In this document: piece by piece, positions 16,282-25,271 of the stretch
Layout: every line of letters begins with the position of its first letter
How positions within the stretch are numbered: the stretch's first letter is position 1
NCBI GenBank assembly: GCA_903901335.1
Contig: CAIUQR010000133.1
Coordinates: 1-41,568 of the forward strand
Reading direction: 5' to 3'
DNA from: an uncultured delta proteobacterium
Lineage (GTDB): Bacteria > Desulfobacterota > Desulfobulbia > Desulfobulbales > Desulfocapsaceae
DNA length: 41,568 nucleotides
The notes under the pieces: model-generated
Databases searched by the model: none
The model's input: the letters and a program-made list of their open reading frames with translations, nothing else
What the model was told of the DNA's origin: nothing
Program-made: the position numbers and the translations under genes

Positions 16282-18111
16282 TTAAAACAGATCCACGTTG
16301 TCGCCGAATTCCGACTCGCTTTTCTCCTTGCCGGTAGATACCTCAGCTTTCGCCGTCACGGTTCGTCCCCCATGCCTGCCTGCAATGCCCTCGTGGATGC
16401 GCCGTTCACTCTCCATGGTGTATCGATTAGCCATCTGGTGCAAGTCCTCCTTGAACTCGGAGCTTGCAGGCTGCAATGCACGGGCCTGAATGAAGATCTC
16501 CCTCAGTTTCCCCAGGACAGCATCGGCCATGGTCTTTGTCCGCTCATGGACACGAATACCGCCGGTGATCCTCTCGATCTCCTGAGTCAGTGCATCAACC
16601 TGCTTCCGCGTCTTGGAGAGCAGGGAAAACAATTGTCCTCCCATGCTTTCAAGAGTGCTGAGCACCTTGTCCAATTCGGTCTTCATATCCGTCAGCTTTT
16701 CACTGAATGCCGTTACGTTGCCGGCCACCTCGCCGGACAAAACAGCGGTGGTTGTCTCAATCTCTGTCAGGGCCACCGTGATAAAATCAGTACTCTTGAC
16801 GGCATCATTGGAAAGCTGACCGATTTCTTCCGCCAGCACACTGAGCGATGCCCCTTTCGTCCCTGTACAGGATGCCTTGATTCTGGCGTTCAGGGCTATC
16901 TGGACAATCTCATGACCGATTTCTTCAATGTCGGAGACAAAACTTGTGATTTCCTGAACCGTGCCGGTCACCTCTTTCGTGAGTGCAACCATCTCATTAT
17001 TGCTGCCGGCACATGCGGCCAGCAGGGTCGCTATCGATGACATTTTATGCTTCACATTTTCAATAAATGAGGTACCCGATGCATCCTGCTCTGCACTGGT
17101 CTGCGCATAGATATCCTGGGCCATTTCTTTTTGTTTCGAACCGATATCACACAAATTGGCCACAATCGACGTGACCGCCGTATAGAGTTCCGCCGAGGCA
17201 AACTGCAATTGAGCCTCCTGCAGCTCACATACATCTCCTATCCTGCCGATCACGGCCTGATCGTCCCCGGAGAAAGTATCATGATGATCCTCCGTGATCG
17301 CCTGCATCACCCCTTCCAGCGCCTCGATTACATGTTCTACCTGCTGCCGGTAAATATCATGGAGCTGCATCGACTGGACAATTCTGCTGATATTGCTTGA
17401 ATTCTCCTCTGAAATTGCCGAAATTGAACTCCCCAGATGGGAAAAACGGTCATTGACTGATTCAAGCTCGGAAAGACTTATGGCAGTATTATCGATGGTC
17501 AGTTTCGCCTTGGCTTCTTGCATGGATTTCGCAGCGTGGATATCAACACTGTTTTTGCCAATAATGTCCGTTAACTGTAAGCGATGGTTATGGACGGCAT
17601 TGACTTTTTCTTTGATCTGCTGAGAAAGTTTTTTTATATCCATCGCGAGGTTGATGAATTCACTCCCCGTATCTCCCAAATAGGCACTCTCTATCTTGAT
17701 GGACACTTCAAAGATATAGAGATGCTTGCTCATCTTTTTGACCCCTTCGAGAGGAGGCACCACCTTATTCAACAGGAGCTGGACTGCATCCAGCGTTGCA
17801 CAGCTGTTCGAACTCTGCATTTGTGCCTGCCCCAGGTAATTTTCCATATCCTGGAGTATTTGACGCAATCGAGCCACCATTGCGTGGATATGTTCGCCTG
17901 AGGCCACCTCCACAAGTTGATGGGCTGTCTCGGAAAGCTTTGATGCATGCTGATAAATTCCCTGCATCTGGGTGCCGATCTGCAGAAATTCGCGTTCAGT
18001 GGCCCCTGCCAGCTGACGTAGTATATGAAGAGAGGAAGAAAGGAGTGACGACCAGGCACTCGTGGGTGTCGCCTCAGGTTGCATGGTGTTTGCGGAAACA
18101 ATGGAAGACAT
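16282..18111 (-). CDS. cytoplasmic, degenerate MCP-like protein, first gene of the che cluster
   Basis: The protein is 609 aa, with no membrane segment and almost entirely helical. Residues about 340-500 resemble a receptor signalling hairpin, but the tip is altered: IGHEIVQIALNARIKASCTGTKGASLSVLAEEIGQLSNDA in place of the canonical [16 protein letters not shown], GFAVVAxEVRxLA. CheA/CheW contact is therefore doubtful. An N-terminal helical region (about 20-330) contains IVQSMQLHDIYRQQVEHV. It ends FGDNVDLF. The ribosome site is weak (GGACGAGATCTGACT before ATG). It is transcribed first behind a sigma-54-type promoter with two upstream palindromes. It may work as a soluble array partner or a sensor for the following hemerythrin (inference). 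Confidence 0.75.
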   Translation of the reverse strand: MSSIVSANTMQPEATPTSAWSSLLSSSLHILRQLAGATEREFLQIGTQMQGIYQHASKLSETAHQLVEVASGEHIHAMVARLRQILQDMENYLGQAQMQSSNSCATLDAVQLLLNKVVPPLEGVKKMSKHLYIFEVSIKIESAYLGDTGSEFINLAMDIKKLSQQIKEKVNAVHNHRLQLTDIIGKNSVDIHAAKSMQEAKAKLTIDNTAISLSELESVNDRFSHLGSSISAISEENSSNISRIVQSMQLHDIYRQQVEHVIEALEGVMQAITEDHHDTFSGDDQAVIGRIGDVCELQEAQLQFASAELYTAVTSIVANLCDIGSKQKEMAQDIYAQTSAEQDASGTSFIENVKHKMSSIATLLAACAGSNNEMVALTKEVTGTVQEITSFVSDIEEIGHEIVQIALNARIKASCTGTKGASLSVLAEEIGQLSNDAVKSTDFITVALTEIETTTAVLSGEVAGNVTAFSEKLTDMKTELDKVLSTLESMGGQLFSLLSKTRKQVDALTQEIERITGGIRVHERTKTMADAVLGKLREIFIQARALQPASSEFKEDLHQMANRYTMESERRIHEGIAGRHGGRTVTAKAEVSTGKEKSESEFGDNVDLF

Positions 18112-18226
18112 AGTCAGATCTCGTCCTTACTTCGTTAAGGAACCCCCGGTTGTATTGCGTATCCCGTTTATCAGGACCGGGGTCGTTCTCCGTGATCATT
18201 CAAACCGAACTTTCCTGACGACGATA

Positions 18227-18243
18227 AAGCGAAAAACATGCCA
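18227..18243 (-). promoter_or_regulatory. sigma-54 (-24/-12) promoter of the chemosensory cluster
   Basis: The minus strand reads TGGCATGTTTTTCGCTT, GG (18242-18241)-N10-GC (18230-18229), against TGGCACG-N4-TTGCW. The predicted start is near 18217, giving a leader of about 106 bases. Palindromes lie with centres about 154 and 296 bp upstream of it. The twelve following genes are on the same strand with gaps of at most about 190 bp. Confidence 0.65.
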
Positions 18244-18357
18244 GATTTTGAATAAATTAACATTCAACAGTAGATTCAAAGTGTTCCGGCTGAGGTGAAG
18301 GGCAATCACAATGAGAAGAGAGCAAGGAGAACAGCCTCAACCGACGGGAGGGAACAC

Positions 18358-18383
18358 AAGAGGAGGTAAAATCACCTCCTCTT
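18358..18383. repeat. perfect palindrome, proximal activator site of the che cluster
   Basis: Arms AAGAGGAGGT (18358-18367) and ACCTCCTCTT (18374-18383), 10 bp without mismatch, around AAAATC. The GGAGGT half begins 120 bp upstream of the -24 GG. It is interpreted as an upstream activating sequence. Confidence 0.7.
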
Positions 18384-18503
18384 ATTTTGCGCCAATAATG
18401 CCTTTTGCTGATGTACCGGTTGGAAAAGGATATTTATTGAATAAATTACTATAAATTAAGCTATATATCCGGTTCTTGTCTGCCTCACCGGTTTTTTGAT
18501 GCG

Positions 18504-18521
18504 GGAGGTGATTTTACCACC
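18504..18521. repeat. distal palindrome of the che cluster
   Basis: GGAGGT-GATTTT-ACCACC, one mismatch in the arms, 142 bp upstream of the proximal copy. It shares the GATTTT spacer with the minus-strand reading of the copies at 18358 and 21367. The 477-bp gap 18112-18588 holds, besides these elements, only an AT-rich stretch (about 18420-18470) and no supported gene. Confidence 0.6.
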
Positions 18522-18588
18522 TTTAAAAAAAGTACATTCTGTATCAGAAGCAAAATCGAGTCAGGCAAGGAACATGGGAATGGTCCGC

Positions 18589-19011
18589 TTAAGCGATCAA
18601 TCCGATATTTCGCATTTCATCCACCAGCCGTTCCTTTTCAATCGGTTTTACGATGTACGAAGTGGCCCCTCCCTTGGAATACGCCTTCACCACCGTTTTG
18701 ACATCATCCAGAGCCGTAATCATTATGACTTTAACTTCTTCCGGACTGGCAACCCCGAGGGATTTTTCGATCTCACGGATTTCAATCAAGGCCTCATTAC
18801 CATCCATAACCGGCATCATAATGTCCATACAGATAAGGTCATAGGGTTGCTGCCTTCGCCATGCAATTCGAAAAGCCTGAACTGCCTCTTCGCCATTTAC
18901 CGCAATATCCAGAGAACCATGTGGCTCCAATATATCGCGAATGACCTGCCTGACCATAAAGTCATCTTCGACGAGTAATATTCTGATGGTGGATTTTTTT
19001 TCATTTGGCAT
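18589..19011 (-). CDS. single-domain response regulator (CheY-like)
   Basis: The protein is 140 aa. Receiver markers are LLVEDDFMVRQ, DLICMDIMMPVMDGNEA (phospho-Asp), VIMITALDD (Thr) and SYIVKPIEKE (Lys). An insert between alpha 4 and beta 4 (EKSLGVASPEE) is slightly longer than in CheY. A GGAGGAGAATACCA ribosome site precedes the ATG. It follows the hybrid kinase gene by 24 bases and is probably cotranscribed with it, as a phosphorelay output without a DNA-binding domain. Confidence 0.9.
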   Translation of the reverse strand: MPNEKKSTIRILLVEDDFMVRQVIRDILEPHGSLDIAVNGEEAVQAFRIAWRRQQPYDLICMDIMMPVMDGNEALIEIREIEKSLGVASPEEVKVIMITALDDVKTVVKAYSKGGATSYIVKPIEKERLVDEMRNIGLIA

Positions 19012-19035
19012 TGGTATTCTCCTCCTTTTTACGGA

Positions 19036-21177
19036 TCAATCAACCTCATCAACAAAACGCCTGATTCTCGGCTCCTCTTGAAAACGATTAAACTCGTTTT
19101 CCAATCTATCTACCTGATTTCCAATTATATTTCGTTTGTTTCTCAACTCCAGCATCAGACCGAACAGTTCATCGGCAAAATTTATGGCCCCTGTCTTCAT
19201 GGCCATTTCTTTCAAATTCTGCATTTCCTGCTCCAAAAGGGCTGCATTCTCCCCGGTAGCTACACCTCTTCTCAGAATTCCAATGCCGTAGGGAACCTTC
19301 TGACGAAAATCCGCTATCCGTTTGAGCATTATATCCCGGCTCCCGCCAGCCCGTTTTATGGCCTCCTCTTCATTAAAAATTTCACAGTCCAGGATCGAAG
19401 TATTTCGAACCACCGACACTTTTCTGTCTTTATGATCTCCTTGTGCAATGGATCCGCTACGGGCATGCTCCCGTGTTTTTGCAAGAAGTTGATCGACCGT
19501 AAAAGGCTTGGCAAGAAAATCATCCATCCCTGCATGTAGACATCTCTGTTTGTCACCTTCGCTTGCAAATCCTGTCATAGCAATAAGAGGCAGGTGTCGG
19601 CCCTCCCCGGTCGGCGCATCCTTCTCACGTTCCCGAATCTGATATGCAACCTCATATCCATCCAGGTCCGGCAGCTGCAAATCCAAAAGGACAAGGTCAA
19701 AACAGTGGCTCTCAATTTCCTGCAATGCCGTCATTCCATCCGACGTGCTGACGACAACGCAGCCTGCGTTTCTCAGTACCTCCTGAAAGAGCCACCGGTT
19801 GCTTTCATCGTCTTCCACCACCAGAACAGACAATAATCGACTATTGCCAGGATCAGAGGAAGCAGCAGGAACTCTCTCAACCGCAACCTCCTCCATTCTC
19901 TGCCTGGATGTTCCGGTGGCAAACCTGCACGTAAAATGAAAGGTGCTGCCTCGGCCCGGCTGGCTTACCACCCAGATACGCCCTCCCATCATCGCAACAA
20001 GTTTACTGCTGATATTCAGACCAAGCCCCACCCCTCCGAATTTGCGTGTTGTTGAACTGTCAGCCTGGGTAAAGGCCTCGAAAATCAGTCCTATCTTATC
20101 ATCGTCGATACCGATCCCGCTATCCTGGACGGAGAAATGAAGATTCAAATGGTGATGGTCCGGGGAGTCCGACATTTCGTCTGCCGTTCGGCAGTATTCT
20201 ATTGAGACCTCGCCGTATTGTGTAAACTTTATTGCATTCGACACCAGATTCAGAATAATCTGCCGCAGACGATTCGGATCACCGACGACCGAATCCGGCA
20301 CATCGTCGGCAATAAATGAGGAGAGTCGAATTGACTTCTCTTCCGCATGGAGGTGCTGCAGATCAATGACTGATTCTATTATCTTTTTGGGATCAAAGGA
20401 TATGGCCTCCAGATTCAGCCGTCCTGCTTCAATTTTGGAAAAATCAAGAATATCATTAAGAAGGTTGTGCATGATCACGGTTGATATGCGTGCCATTTCC
20501 AGATAGGCTTTTTGCCTGGGGAGCAGTTCCGTGTCCAGAACAAGATTCAAAAGGCCAATGGCGCTGGTCATCGGAGTGCGTATTTCATGACTCATATTCG
20601 CCAGAAATTCACTCTTGGCTCTGTTGGCATTTTCAGCGCTTATTTTTGCCTCTCGAAGAGAATTCTCCAAACTTTTTCGTTCTTCGATTTCCTTTATCAG
20701 GTGCTGGTTAGCCTCTGTCAGCGCAAGAGTCCGTTCGGCTACAAGTTCTTCAAGGTGCTCGTGGTATTCCTCCAATTGCTTTTGCTTGTTCCGCACATCC
20801 TGGAGCAGCTTCCGTTTTTCAAGACCTCTTTCAATGACGATATCCAGTTCCGCAATGTCAACGGGCTTTTGCAAATAGTTGAACGCCCCCGCACCCATAA
20901 CGTTGATTGCGGTTTTAATATCGCTATACCCTGTTACAACAATACTCTGGAGCATCGGGTCTATTTGTATGGCATGTGTTATTGTTTCGCATCCATCCAT
21001 GCCGGGCATCTTGAAATCAGTAATAAGCACATCAATTTTTTCACGCCGCAGGATGTCCAGGGCTTCAAGGCCTGAAGAGGCGGAATAAACCTGATAGGAT
21101 AGCCTTTCCAATCTTCTGGTAAGCATTTGCAGGAGAATATATTCATCATCGACAATGAGCAGGGTCGCCTTGATCAT
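19036..21177 (-). CDS. REC-HK-REC hybrid histidine kinase with degenerate Hpt-like tail
   Basis: The protein is 713 aa and soluble. The N-terminal receiver (1-125) has [20 protein letters not shown] and LQKPVD. A coiled coil follows (about 130-190). HisKA (about 195-265) has [14 protein letters not shown]. The ATPase (about 305-430) has [16 protein letters not shown] and GVGLGLNIS. The second receiver (about 455-580) has [20 protein letters not shown] and LAKPF. Residues about 605-713 resemble an Hpt four-helix bundle ([24 protein letters not shown]), but where Hpt domains have H-x-L-K this reads Q-N-L-K. The phosphorylatable His therefore appears lost. It lies behind a sigma-54-type promoter and palindrome, upstream of a CheY-like gene. 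Confidence 0.88.
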   Translation of the reverse strand: MIKATLLIVDDEYILLQMLTRRLERLSYQVYSASSGLEALDILRREKIDVLITDFKMPGMDGCETITHAIQIDPMLQSIVVTGYSDIKTAINVMGAGAFNYLQKPVDIAELDIVIERGLEKRKLLQDVRNKQKQLEEYHEHLEELVAERTLALTEANQHLIKEIEERKSLENSLREAKISAENANRAKSEFLANMSHEIRTPMTSAIGLLNLVLDTELLPRQKAYLEMARISTVIMHNLLNDILDFSKIEAGRLNLEAISFDPKKIIESVIDLQHLHAEEKSIRLSSFIADDVPDSVVGDPNRLRQIILNLVSNAIKFTQYGEVSIEYCRTADEMSDSPDHHHLNLHFSVQDSGIGIDDDKIGLIFEAFTQADSSTTRKFGGVGLGLNISSKLVAMMGGRIWVVSQPGRGSTFHFTCRFATGTSRQRMEEVAVERVPAASSDPGNSRLLSVLVVEDDESNRWLFQEVLRNAGCVVVSTSDGMTALQEIESHCFDLVLLDLQLPDLDGYEVAYQIREREKDAPTGEGRHLPLIAMTGFASEGDKQRCLHAGMDDFLAKPFTVDQLLAKTREHARSGSIAQGDHKDRKVSVVRNTSILDCEIFNEEEAIKRAGGSRDIMLKRIADFRQKVPYGIGILRRGVATGENAALLEQEMQNLKEMAMKTGAINFADELFGLMLELRNKRNIIGNQVDRLENEFNRFQEEPRIRRFVDEVD

Positions 21178-21231
21178 CGCATATCCTTGTGTGACTGATG
21201 GGAAAGGGGAAAAATTCAGATAACGTCGATA

Positions 21232-21248
21232 TAGCGAAAATCATGCCG
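21232..21248 (-). promoter_or_regulatory. sigma-54 (-24/-12) promoter of the hybrid kinase pair
   Basis: The minus strand reads CGGCATGATTTTCGCTA: GG (21247-21246)-N10-GC (21235-21234). The start site is predicted near 21222, 45 bases before the kinase ATG. The palindrome centre is about 153 bp upstream of that point. Confidence 0.6.
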
Positions 21249-21366
21249 GATAGCGATCAGTTTTACATTTTCAAGTAATCATGGATTGTTACGGATTAGA
21301 CAAACGGCAATCACAGTCAGAAGAGGGCAAGGGGGACGGACTCAAGTATCTGGACGTAACACAGAT

Positions 21367-21384
21367 GGAGGTAAAATCACCTCC
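21367..21384. repeat. perfect palindrome, activator site of the hybrid kinase pair
   Basis: GGAGGT-AAAATC-ACCTCC, identical in its 18-bp core to the copy at 18362-18379. It starts 120 bp upstream of the -24 GG. It also lies 65 bp from the -35 of the divergent brnTA promoter. Confidence 0.7.
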
Positions 21385-21448
21385 TCTTGTTGAGCGGTTG
21401 TGGGGGAAAAATGTTTCCTGTTGACCCTCTCGCTGGGCACATTTGTCA

Positions 21449-21478
21449 TTGACTTCATCTCATATTGTATATACAATA
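21449..21478 (+). promoter_or_regulatory. brnTA promoter with palindromic operator
   Basis: TTGACT (21449-21454), a 17-bp spacer, then TACAAT (21472-21477) is a good sigma-70 promoter. A perfect 16-bp palindrome TATTGTATATACAATA (21463-21478) covers the -10 and is the likely BrnA/BrnTA operator for autoregulation. The -10 ends only five bases before the brnT ATG (21483), so transcription should begin at or beside the start codon. No Shine-Dalgarno is present there. Confidence 0.7.
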
Positions 21479-21482
21479 AAAT

Positions 21483-21755
21483 ATGGTCTATGAATGGGAC
21501 GAAAGGAAACGGGCTGCCAATATCGCCAAGCATGGGGTTGACTTTACCGAAGCCGAACAATTTGATTGGACAACGGCCATAGAGGCAAAGGATAACCGTA
21601 TTGACTATAACGAGGCACGTTGGGTTGTTTTGGGCTGTATAGACAAACGCGTTCATGTGCTCATCTACACAGAACGAAGCGGGAAAATCCGCCTGATCAG
21701 CTTGCGCCGGGCCAACAGAAAAGAGAGGGACTTTTATGAAAAAACGCAAACCTGA
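21483..21755 (+). CDS. brnT: BrnT family toxin
   Basis: The protein is 90 aa. It has the BrnT pattern: MVYEWDERKRAANIAKHGVDF, the FDWTTAI stretch, RWVVLGCIDKRVHVLIYTER and IRLISLRRANRKERDFYE. BrnT is a RelE-like ribonuclease that blocks translation. Conserved positions (Lys/His in AKHGV, Arg in ISLRRA) are present, so it looks active. It overlaps brnA by 20 bases. It is one of the few plus-strand genes and lies between two palindromes of the sigma-54 family, as an inserted cassette would. Confidence 0.93.
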   Translation: MVYEWDERKRAANIAKHGVDFTEAEQFDWTTAIEAKDNRIDYNEARWVVLGCIDKRVHVLIYTERSGKIRLISLRRANRKERDFYEKTQT

Positions 21756-22017
21756 GAACATTACCAGAGAAGATTGGGATGCGGTTGAATCACGACCGCT
21801 CTCCGATTCCTTCCTTTCAGGCATGACACCTGCGAGGGAGAGTCACCCAAACATACCCGCACGGGTACGCGGTCCGCAAAAGTCACCTCGAAAAAGACCG
21901 GTTTCTTTGCGTTTGGATGCAAACGTGATAGATGCCTTTCGTGCCACTGGTAGAGGTTGGCAATCCCGCTTGAACACGGTGTTGCATGAGTGGCTCCAAA
22001 AACATAAACAGGCGTGA
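21736..22017 (+). CDS. brnA: BrnA family antitoxin
   Basis: The protein is 93 aa. The disordered, charged N-terminus (MKKRKPENITREDWDAVES) is the toxin-binding region. The C-terminal half (RPVSLRLDANVIDAFRATGRGWQSRLNTVLHEWL) is the ribbon-helix-helix-like DNA-binding domain that represses the operon. A GAGGG site six bases before the ATG lies inside brnT. The start inside the toxin gene couples synthesis of both proteins. Confidence 0.93.
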   Translation: MKKRKPENITREDWDAVESRPLSDSFLSGMTPARESHPNIPARVRGPQKSPRKRPVSLRLDANVIDAFRATGRGWQSRLNTVLHEWLQKHKQA

Positions 22018-22071
22018 TGAAGTAGCTTATGTATGTTTTCCATTGCGCCTCAAACCCCAAGATCTCCAATA

Positions 22072-22095
22072 AAAGGGGGAATCTTACCTCCCTTT
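22072..22095. repeat. palindrome copy at the end of the GAF-PAS kinase gene
   Basis: AAAGGGGGAATCTTACCTCCCTTT: outer arms AAAGGG/CCCTTT pair fully, and the core is one base shorter than in the other copies. It contains the stop codon of the kinase gene (22084). It lies 708 bp from the copy at 21367. Subtracting about 570 bp of brnTA cassette leaves about 140 bp, the usual distance between tandem copies. Confidence 0.5.
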
Positions 22096-25000
22096 CCGTT
22101 CTTCTCCACTGGACTTTCCTTCGTCGAGCACCTTCCGGATCAGGGCAGCAATATCCGTCTTGGCCAGGGGTTTCAGAGCAAAGCCACGGATACCTGCGGA
22201 CCTGGCTTTTTCTTCGGAAACCTGGCTGCTGTATCCTGTACAGAGAATGATCGGCAGATCCGGCCGGATCTGCAGCATTCTCCGGGACAGATCAAGGCCC
22301 GTCATCCCGGGCATGGTCTGGTCGGTGATCACCAGATCAAAGGCATCGGGCTGGTCTATGAAGGTGGCCAGGGCCTCAAGGCTGCTTGTGTGGGCTGTCA
22401 CTGTATATCCCAGCCGTTCAAGCATGCTCCCGGCCATCTCCGTTAAAATTTTCTCATCGTCGATAAAGAGAATGCGCTCATTGCCGACCGGGTTGATTGT
22501 AACTGGTTTCGTCTCGGGAACAGACGGTTCGATCATGGCCGGCAGGTTGATATCAAACACCGTCCCTTCTCCGATAGCGCTGCGACAGACTATAAATCCG
22601 CCATAACTCTTCACCAGGCCATGGACAATGGCAAGACCCATTCCTGTCCCTTTGCCGACCTCCTTGGTGGTGAAATACGGCTCGAATATCCTCTCCCGTA
22701 TCTCCGGCGCTATACCCGGTCCGCTGTCGCTGATGGACAGATGGACAAAACTTCCAGGTTGAATCTCGGGATGGCCGTTCAATTCCACCTGAGAGAGTAC
22801 CTTGTTTTTTAATGAAATTGAAAGAATTCCACTGGTCTCTTCCATGGCATGGTAGGCGTTGGTGCAGAGGTTCATCAGTATCTGATGGATATGGGTCGGA
22901 TCGGCAACAACCATATTGAGGTCAGGATCAATATCCTGCTGAATGACGATGGTCGTCGGCAGCGACGACCGGAGAAGTTTGATACTTTCCTTGACTATTG
23001 CCGCAGGCTGCAGTGGAATCTGCTCGGCCTTTGTCTGTCGGCTGAAGGCAAGTATCTGTTTGACAAGGTCCTTTGCCCGGTTGCCCGCCTTGATAACCTG
23101 ATCAAGATCTCCTGCGGTCACCGACCCGGCAGCGCTATCCTCCCTGGCCATTTCCGCATAGCCAAGGATCGCACCGAGGATATTGTTGAAATCATGGGCA
23201 ATACCCCCGGCCAGCGTGCCGATTGCTTCCATCTTCTGGGCCTGCTGGAGCTGGGTCTGTAAAAGTTTCTTCTCTTCTTCCGCCCGCTTTCGCTCGGTGA
23301 TGTCGCTAAAGATGCAGGCAAACTGATTGGGTGCAGGCCGGTATGCGGTCACCTCGAAATATTTCTTCAACTCGTTGGAAATGTTTTCGAAAAAGGCCGG
23401 CTCACCGGTAATAACCACCCTGCCGTACGTTTCGATCCAGTAGCTCTCGGTACCGGGCATGACATCCAGTACACTTCGACCAATGATATCTTTCGCTTGC
23501 AGTCCCGTCATGTGCTCGAAGGCTCGATTGACGGTCAGAAAACGATAATTCACCGGGATGCCGTCATCATCACAGATGATCTCATGCAGAGCAAAGCCAT
23601 CCAGCATCTCGCTAAAGAGTGTCTGGTAGTTTTTTTCGGCAATACGAAAAGCGGTGATATCACGACTGAGGGAAAGCACGGACGTCACCCGTCCCTGCTC
23701 ATCGAGTTCGGGAACCAGCCGCCAGTTATGGATCACTGGTCCCTTTTTGCCCATAAAACTGTGTTCACCGTCATAAGAAACACCGCTGTCGAATACCCCC
23801 TGGATGGCCTCCTCCCAGAATCTGCACTTATCTTCAGGAAATCCCAGTTCGCTATGCGTTTTGCCGATGAATTGATCAGCTTTCATGTCAACTGTTTCAC
23901 TGACGTTCTCCGAGACGAACAGGTGCCGACCCGCACGATCGAACCGCATCACCACATCCGGCAGGTTTTTTACCAGAACCCTGTGTATTTCCTCACTCTT
24001 CTTCAGGGCATCTTCAGCCCTCTTTTGTTCGGTGATATCCTGGTTCACGCCATAGGTCTTCACAGTGCGTCCATGTCTGTCTTTTTCGAGACGGATTGAG
24101 ACGGAGATGAAGCGTATCTCACCGTCTGCACAGATGATCTGATGGTCTATTTGCGAAGAATAGTCCGGGTCGGTCGCTTCCAGGGCCTTCTGTGTTTCAA
24201 TACCAACCAGGGCAGCGTTGTCAGGATGAACAAATTTCCGGGCATACTGCGCTGAGGACATCCGGTACCCGCCTTCGTGTTCCGCTGTCGTGTGATAGAG
24301 CGTATAGATCTGGTCGTTAAATATAAAACAGTCGTCGGCAACATCATATTCCCACATACCGATCCTGGCAATCCGCATGGCCCTTTGCAGATTGGCCTCA
24401 CTCTCGCGCAGGGCATCCTGGCTATTTTGGATAAGGTGACTGTAGGTTTCTTCTGCATGACGTAATGTTTCATCAGTTAATAACTTGGCCAAAGCGATAG
24501 CCACATAGGACACCATATCCTCCAGCTGTTTGATGATGACTGGAGAAAAGCGGTCTCTTTGGTGGTCATTGAACTGAAAGAGCCCGAAGGTGGCATCCTG
24601 GACCCGCAGGGGAATCAATGCCACCGACTCATAGCCCTCGCCATTGCAGCGGTTACGGGTCCGGGCCTGACGATCGGCTTCACTCGTGGTTGCAAGAAGA
24701 TTCGAAGTACTGTTCGTCCAGAAACTTCCACTTTGGGTAAAAAATGGCTTGGCCGGATCAAACCGTCCGGAGATAATATTACCGCACATGCATTCCAGCA
24801 CTGGAGAACCCGTACTTTCCCGAAGGAGATCCCCGGGATAATCACGCGCGCACAGTGAATTTTCTGCCCTGACAAAGGCTTCAGGGAAGCCCCGTGTCTC
24901 GTAATAGGGAAAATCCTCGCCCCGACGCAGACGCACGCCAACGGCCTCGCAGTGGGTCAAATTCTGGAAGAAAACAACGAGAGCATGCATTAATACATCG

Positions 25001-25206
25001 AGAGAATTCGATGTATGACATATATGCAGCAGTTCGCGTTCAGCGTCGCGCTGTTCTTGACAGCGTTTCTGCGATATATCTTGCTCGTAGAGTTGTTGCA
25101 GGCGTCCATAATCCGCCTGCAGGCCAGCCTCTCGCGCCTCCAGATCAGAAACCCGTTTTCTGAGTTTGGCCAGTTCCTGGGAATCCGAGATACTGAGATT
25201 GCTCAT
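22084..25206 (-). CDS. GAF-PAS-PAS-PAS hybrid histidine kinase with terminal receiver
   Basis: The protein is 1040 aa and soluble. An N-terminal coiled coil (about 8-60) is followed by a GAF-type domain (about 60-245) with clustered cysteines ([31 protein letters not shown]). Three PAS domains (about 275-400, 405-530, 535-650) each end in DIT-type motifs. HisKA (about 660-730) has [16 protein letters not shown]. The ATPase has [15 protein letters not shown] and [11 protein letters not shown]. The receiver (about 910-1030) has [17 protein letters not shown] and LKPLAK. From the HisKA onward it is almost identical to the next kinase gene upstream (25272-27707). It is last in a seven-gene minus-strand run. 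The Cys-rich GAF may sense redox or bind metal (inference). Confidence 0.92.
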   Translation of the reverse strand: MSNLSISDSQELAKLRKRVSDLEAREAGLQADYGRLQQLYEQDISQKRCQEQRDAERELLHICHTSNSLDVLMHALVVFFQNLTHCEAVGVRLRRGEDFPYYETRGFPEAFVRAENSLCARDYPGDLLRESTGSPVLECMCGNIISGRFDPAKPFFTQSGSFWTNSTSNLLATTSEADRQARTRNRCNGEGYESVALIPLRVQDATFGLFQFNDHQRDRFSPVIIKQLEDMVSYVAIALAKLLTDETLRHAEETYSHLIQNSQDALRESEANLQRAMRIARIGMWEYDVADDCFIFNDQIYTLYHTTAEHEGGYRMSSAQYARKFVHPDNAALVGIETQKALEATDPDYSSQIDHQIICADGEIRFISVSIRLEKDRHGRTVKTYGVNQDITEQKRAEDALKKSEEIHRVLVKNLPDVVMRFDRAGRHLFVSENVSETVDMKADQFIGKTHSELGFPEDKCRFWEEAIQGVFDSGVSYDGEHSFMGKKGPVIHNWRLVPELDEQGRVTSVLSLSRDITAFRIAEKNYQTLFSEMLDGFALHEIICDDDGIPVNYRFLTVNRAFEHMTGLQAKDIIGRSVLDVMPGTESYWIETYGRVVITGEPAFFENISNELKKYFEVTAYRPAPNQFACIFSDITERKRAEEEKKLLQTQLQQAQKMEAIGTLAGGIAHDFNNILGAILGYAEMAREDSAAGSVTAGDLDQVIKAGNRAKDLVKQILAFSRQTKAEQIPLQPAAIVKESIKLLRSSLPTTIVIQQDIDPDLNMVVADPTHIHQILMNLCTNAYHAMEETSGILSISLKNKVLSQVELNGHPEIQPGSFVHLSISDSGPGIAPEIRERIFEPYFTTKEVGKGTGMGLAIVHGLVKSYGGFIVCRSAIGEGTVFDINLPAMIEPSVPETKPVTINPVGNERILFIDDEKILTEMAGSMLERLGYTVTAHTSSLEALATFIDQPDAFDLVITDQTMPGMTGLDLSRRMLQIRPDLPIILCTGYSSQVSEEKARSAGIRGFALKPLAKTDIAALIRKVLDEGKSSGEERKGR
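22111..23304 (-). repeat. duplicated transmitter-receiver module, copy A
   Basis: 1194 bp colinear with 25281-26474 at a constant offset of 3170 bases and no net indel. Long stretches are identical, and most differences are single bases. It covers the DITERKR linker, HisKA, ATPase and receiver but not the sensor domains. The break falls at the PAS/HisKA border. Confidence 0.9.
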
Positions 25207-25271
25207 GTGTAATCCCTGTATGTACGTTGAAGTCTTCCTTTTTTTGCGTGATTTGACATGTGGCGCCTCAA

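Larger units (their letters stand above)
18218..18385. repeat. promoter-region repeat, copy 1
   Basis: This stretch is colinear with 21223-21390 at a constant offset of 3005 bases. Shared blocks are AGCGAAAA.CATGCC (promoter), CAATCACA.T.AGAAGAG.GCAAGG, AACACA and GGAGGTAAAATCACCTCCTCTT. The spaces between them differ in sequence but have the same length. This indicates duplication of a whole control region with its geometry kept. Confidence 0.75.
21223..21390. repeat. promoter-region repeat, copy 2
   Basis: Colinear partner of 18218-18385 with promoter, internal blocks and palindrome at the same spacing. The matching CAATCACA block is at 21308-21315 here and 18303-18310 there. In both copies the region lies immediately before a signalling gene on the minus strand. 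Confidence 0.75.

Noticed and set aside
18358..21384. Palindromes as Shine-Dalgarno/anti-Shine-Dalgarno RNA switches, because GGAGGTGA and TCACCTCC match ribosomal signals
   Set aside because: They lie upstream of the predicted transcription starts and far from start codons, so they would not be in the mRNA leader.
21931..21950. TGGCACG on the minus strand inside brnA as a sigma-54 promoter for the palindrome at 22072
   Set aside because: The GG to GC distance is eight instead of ten bases, it lies in the brnA coding region, and no minus-strand gene follows.
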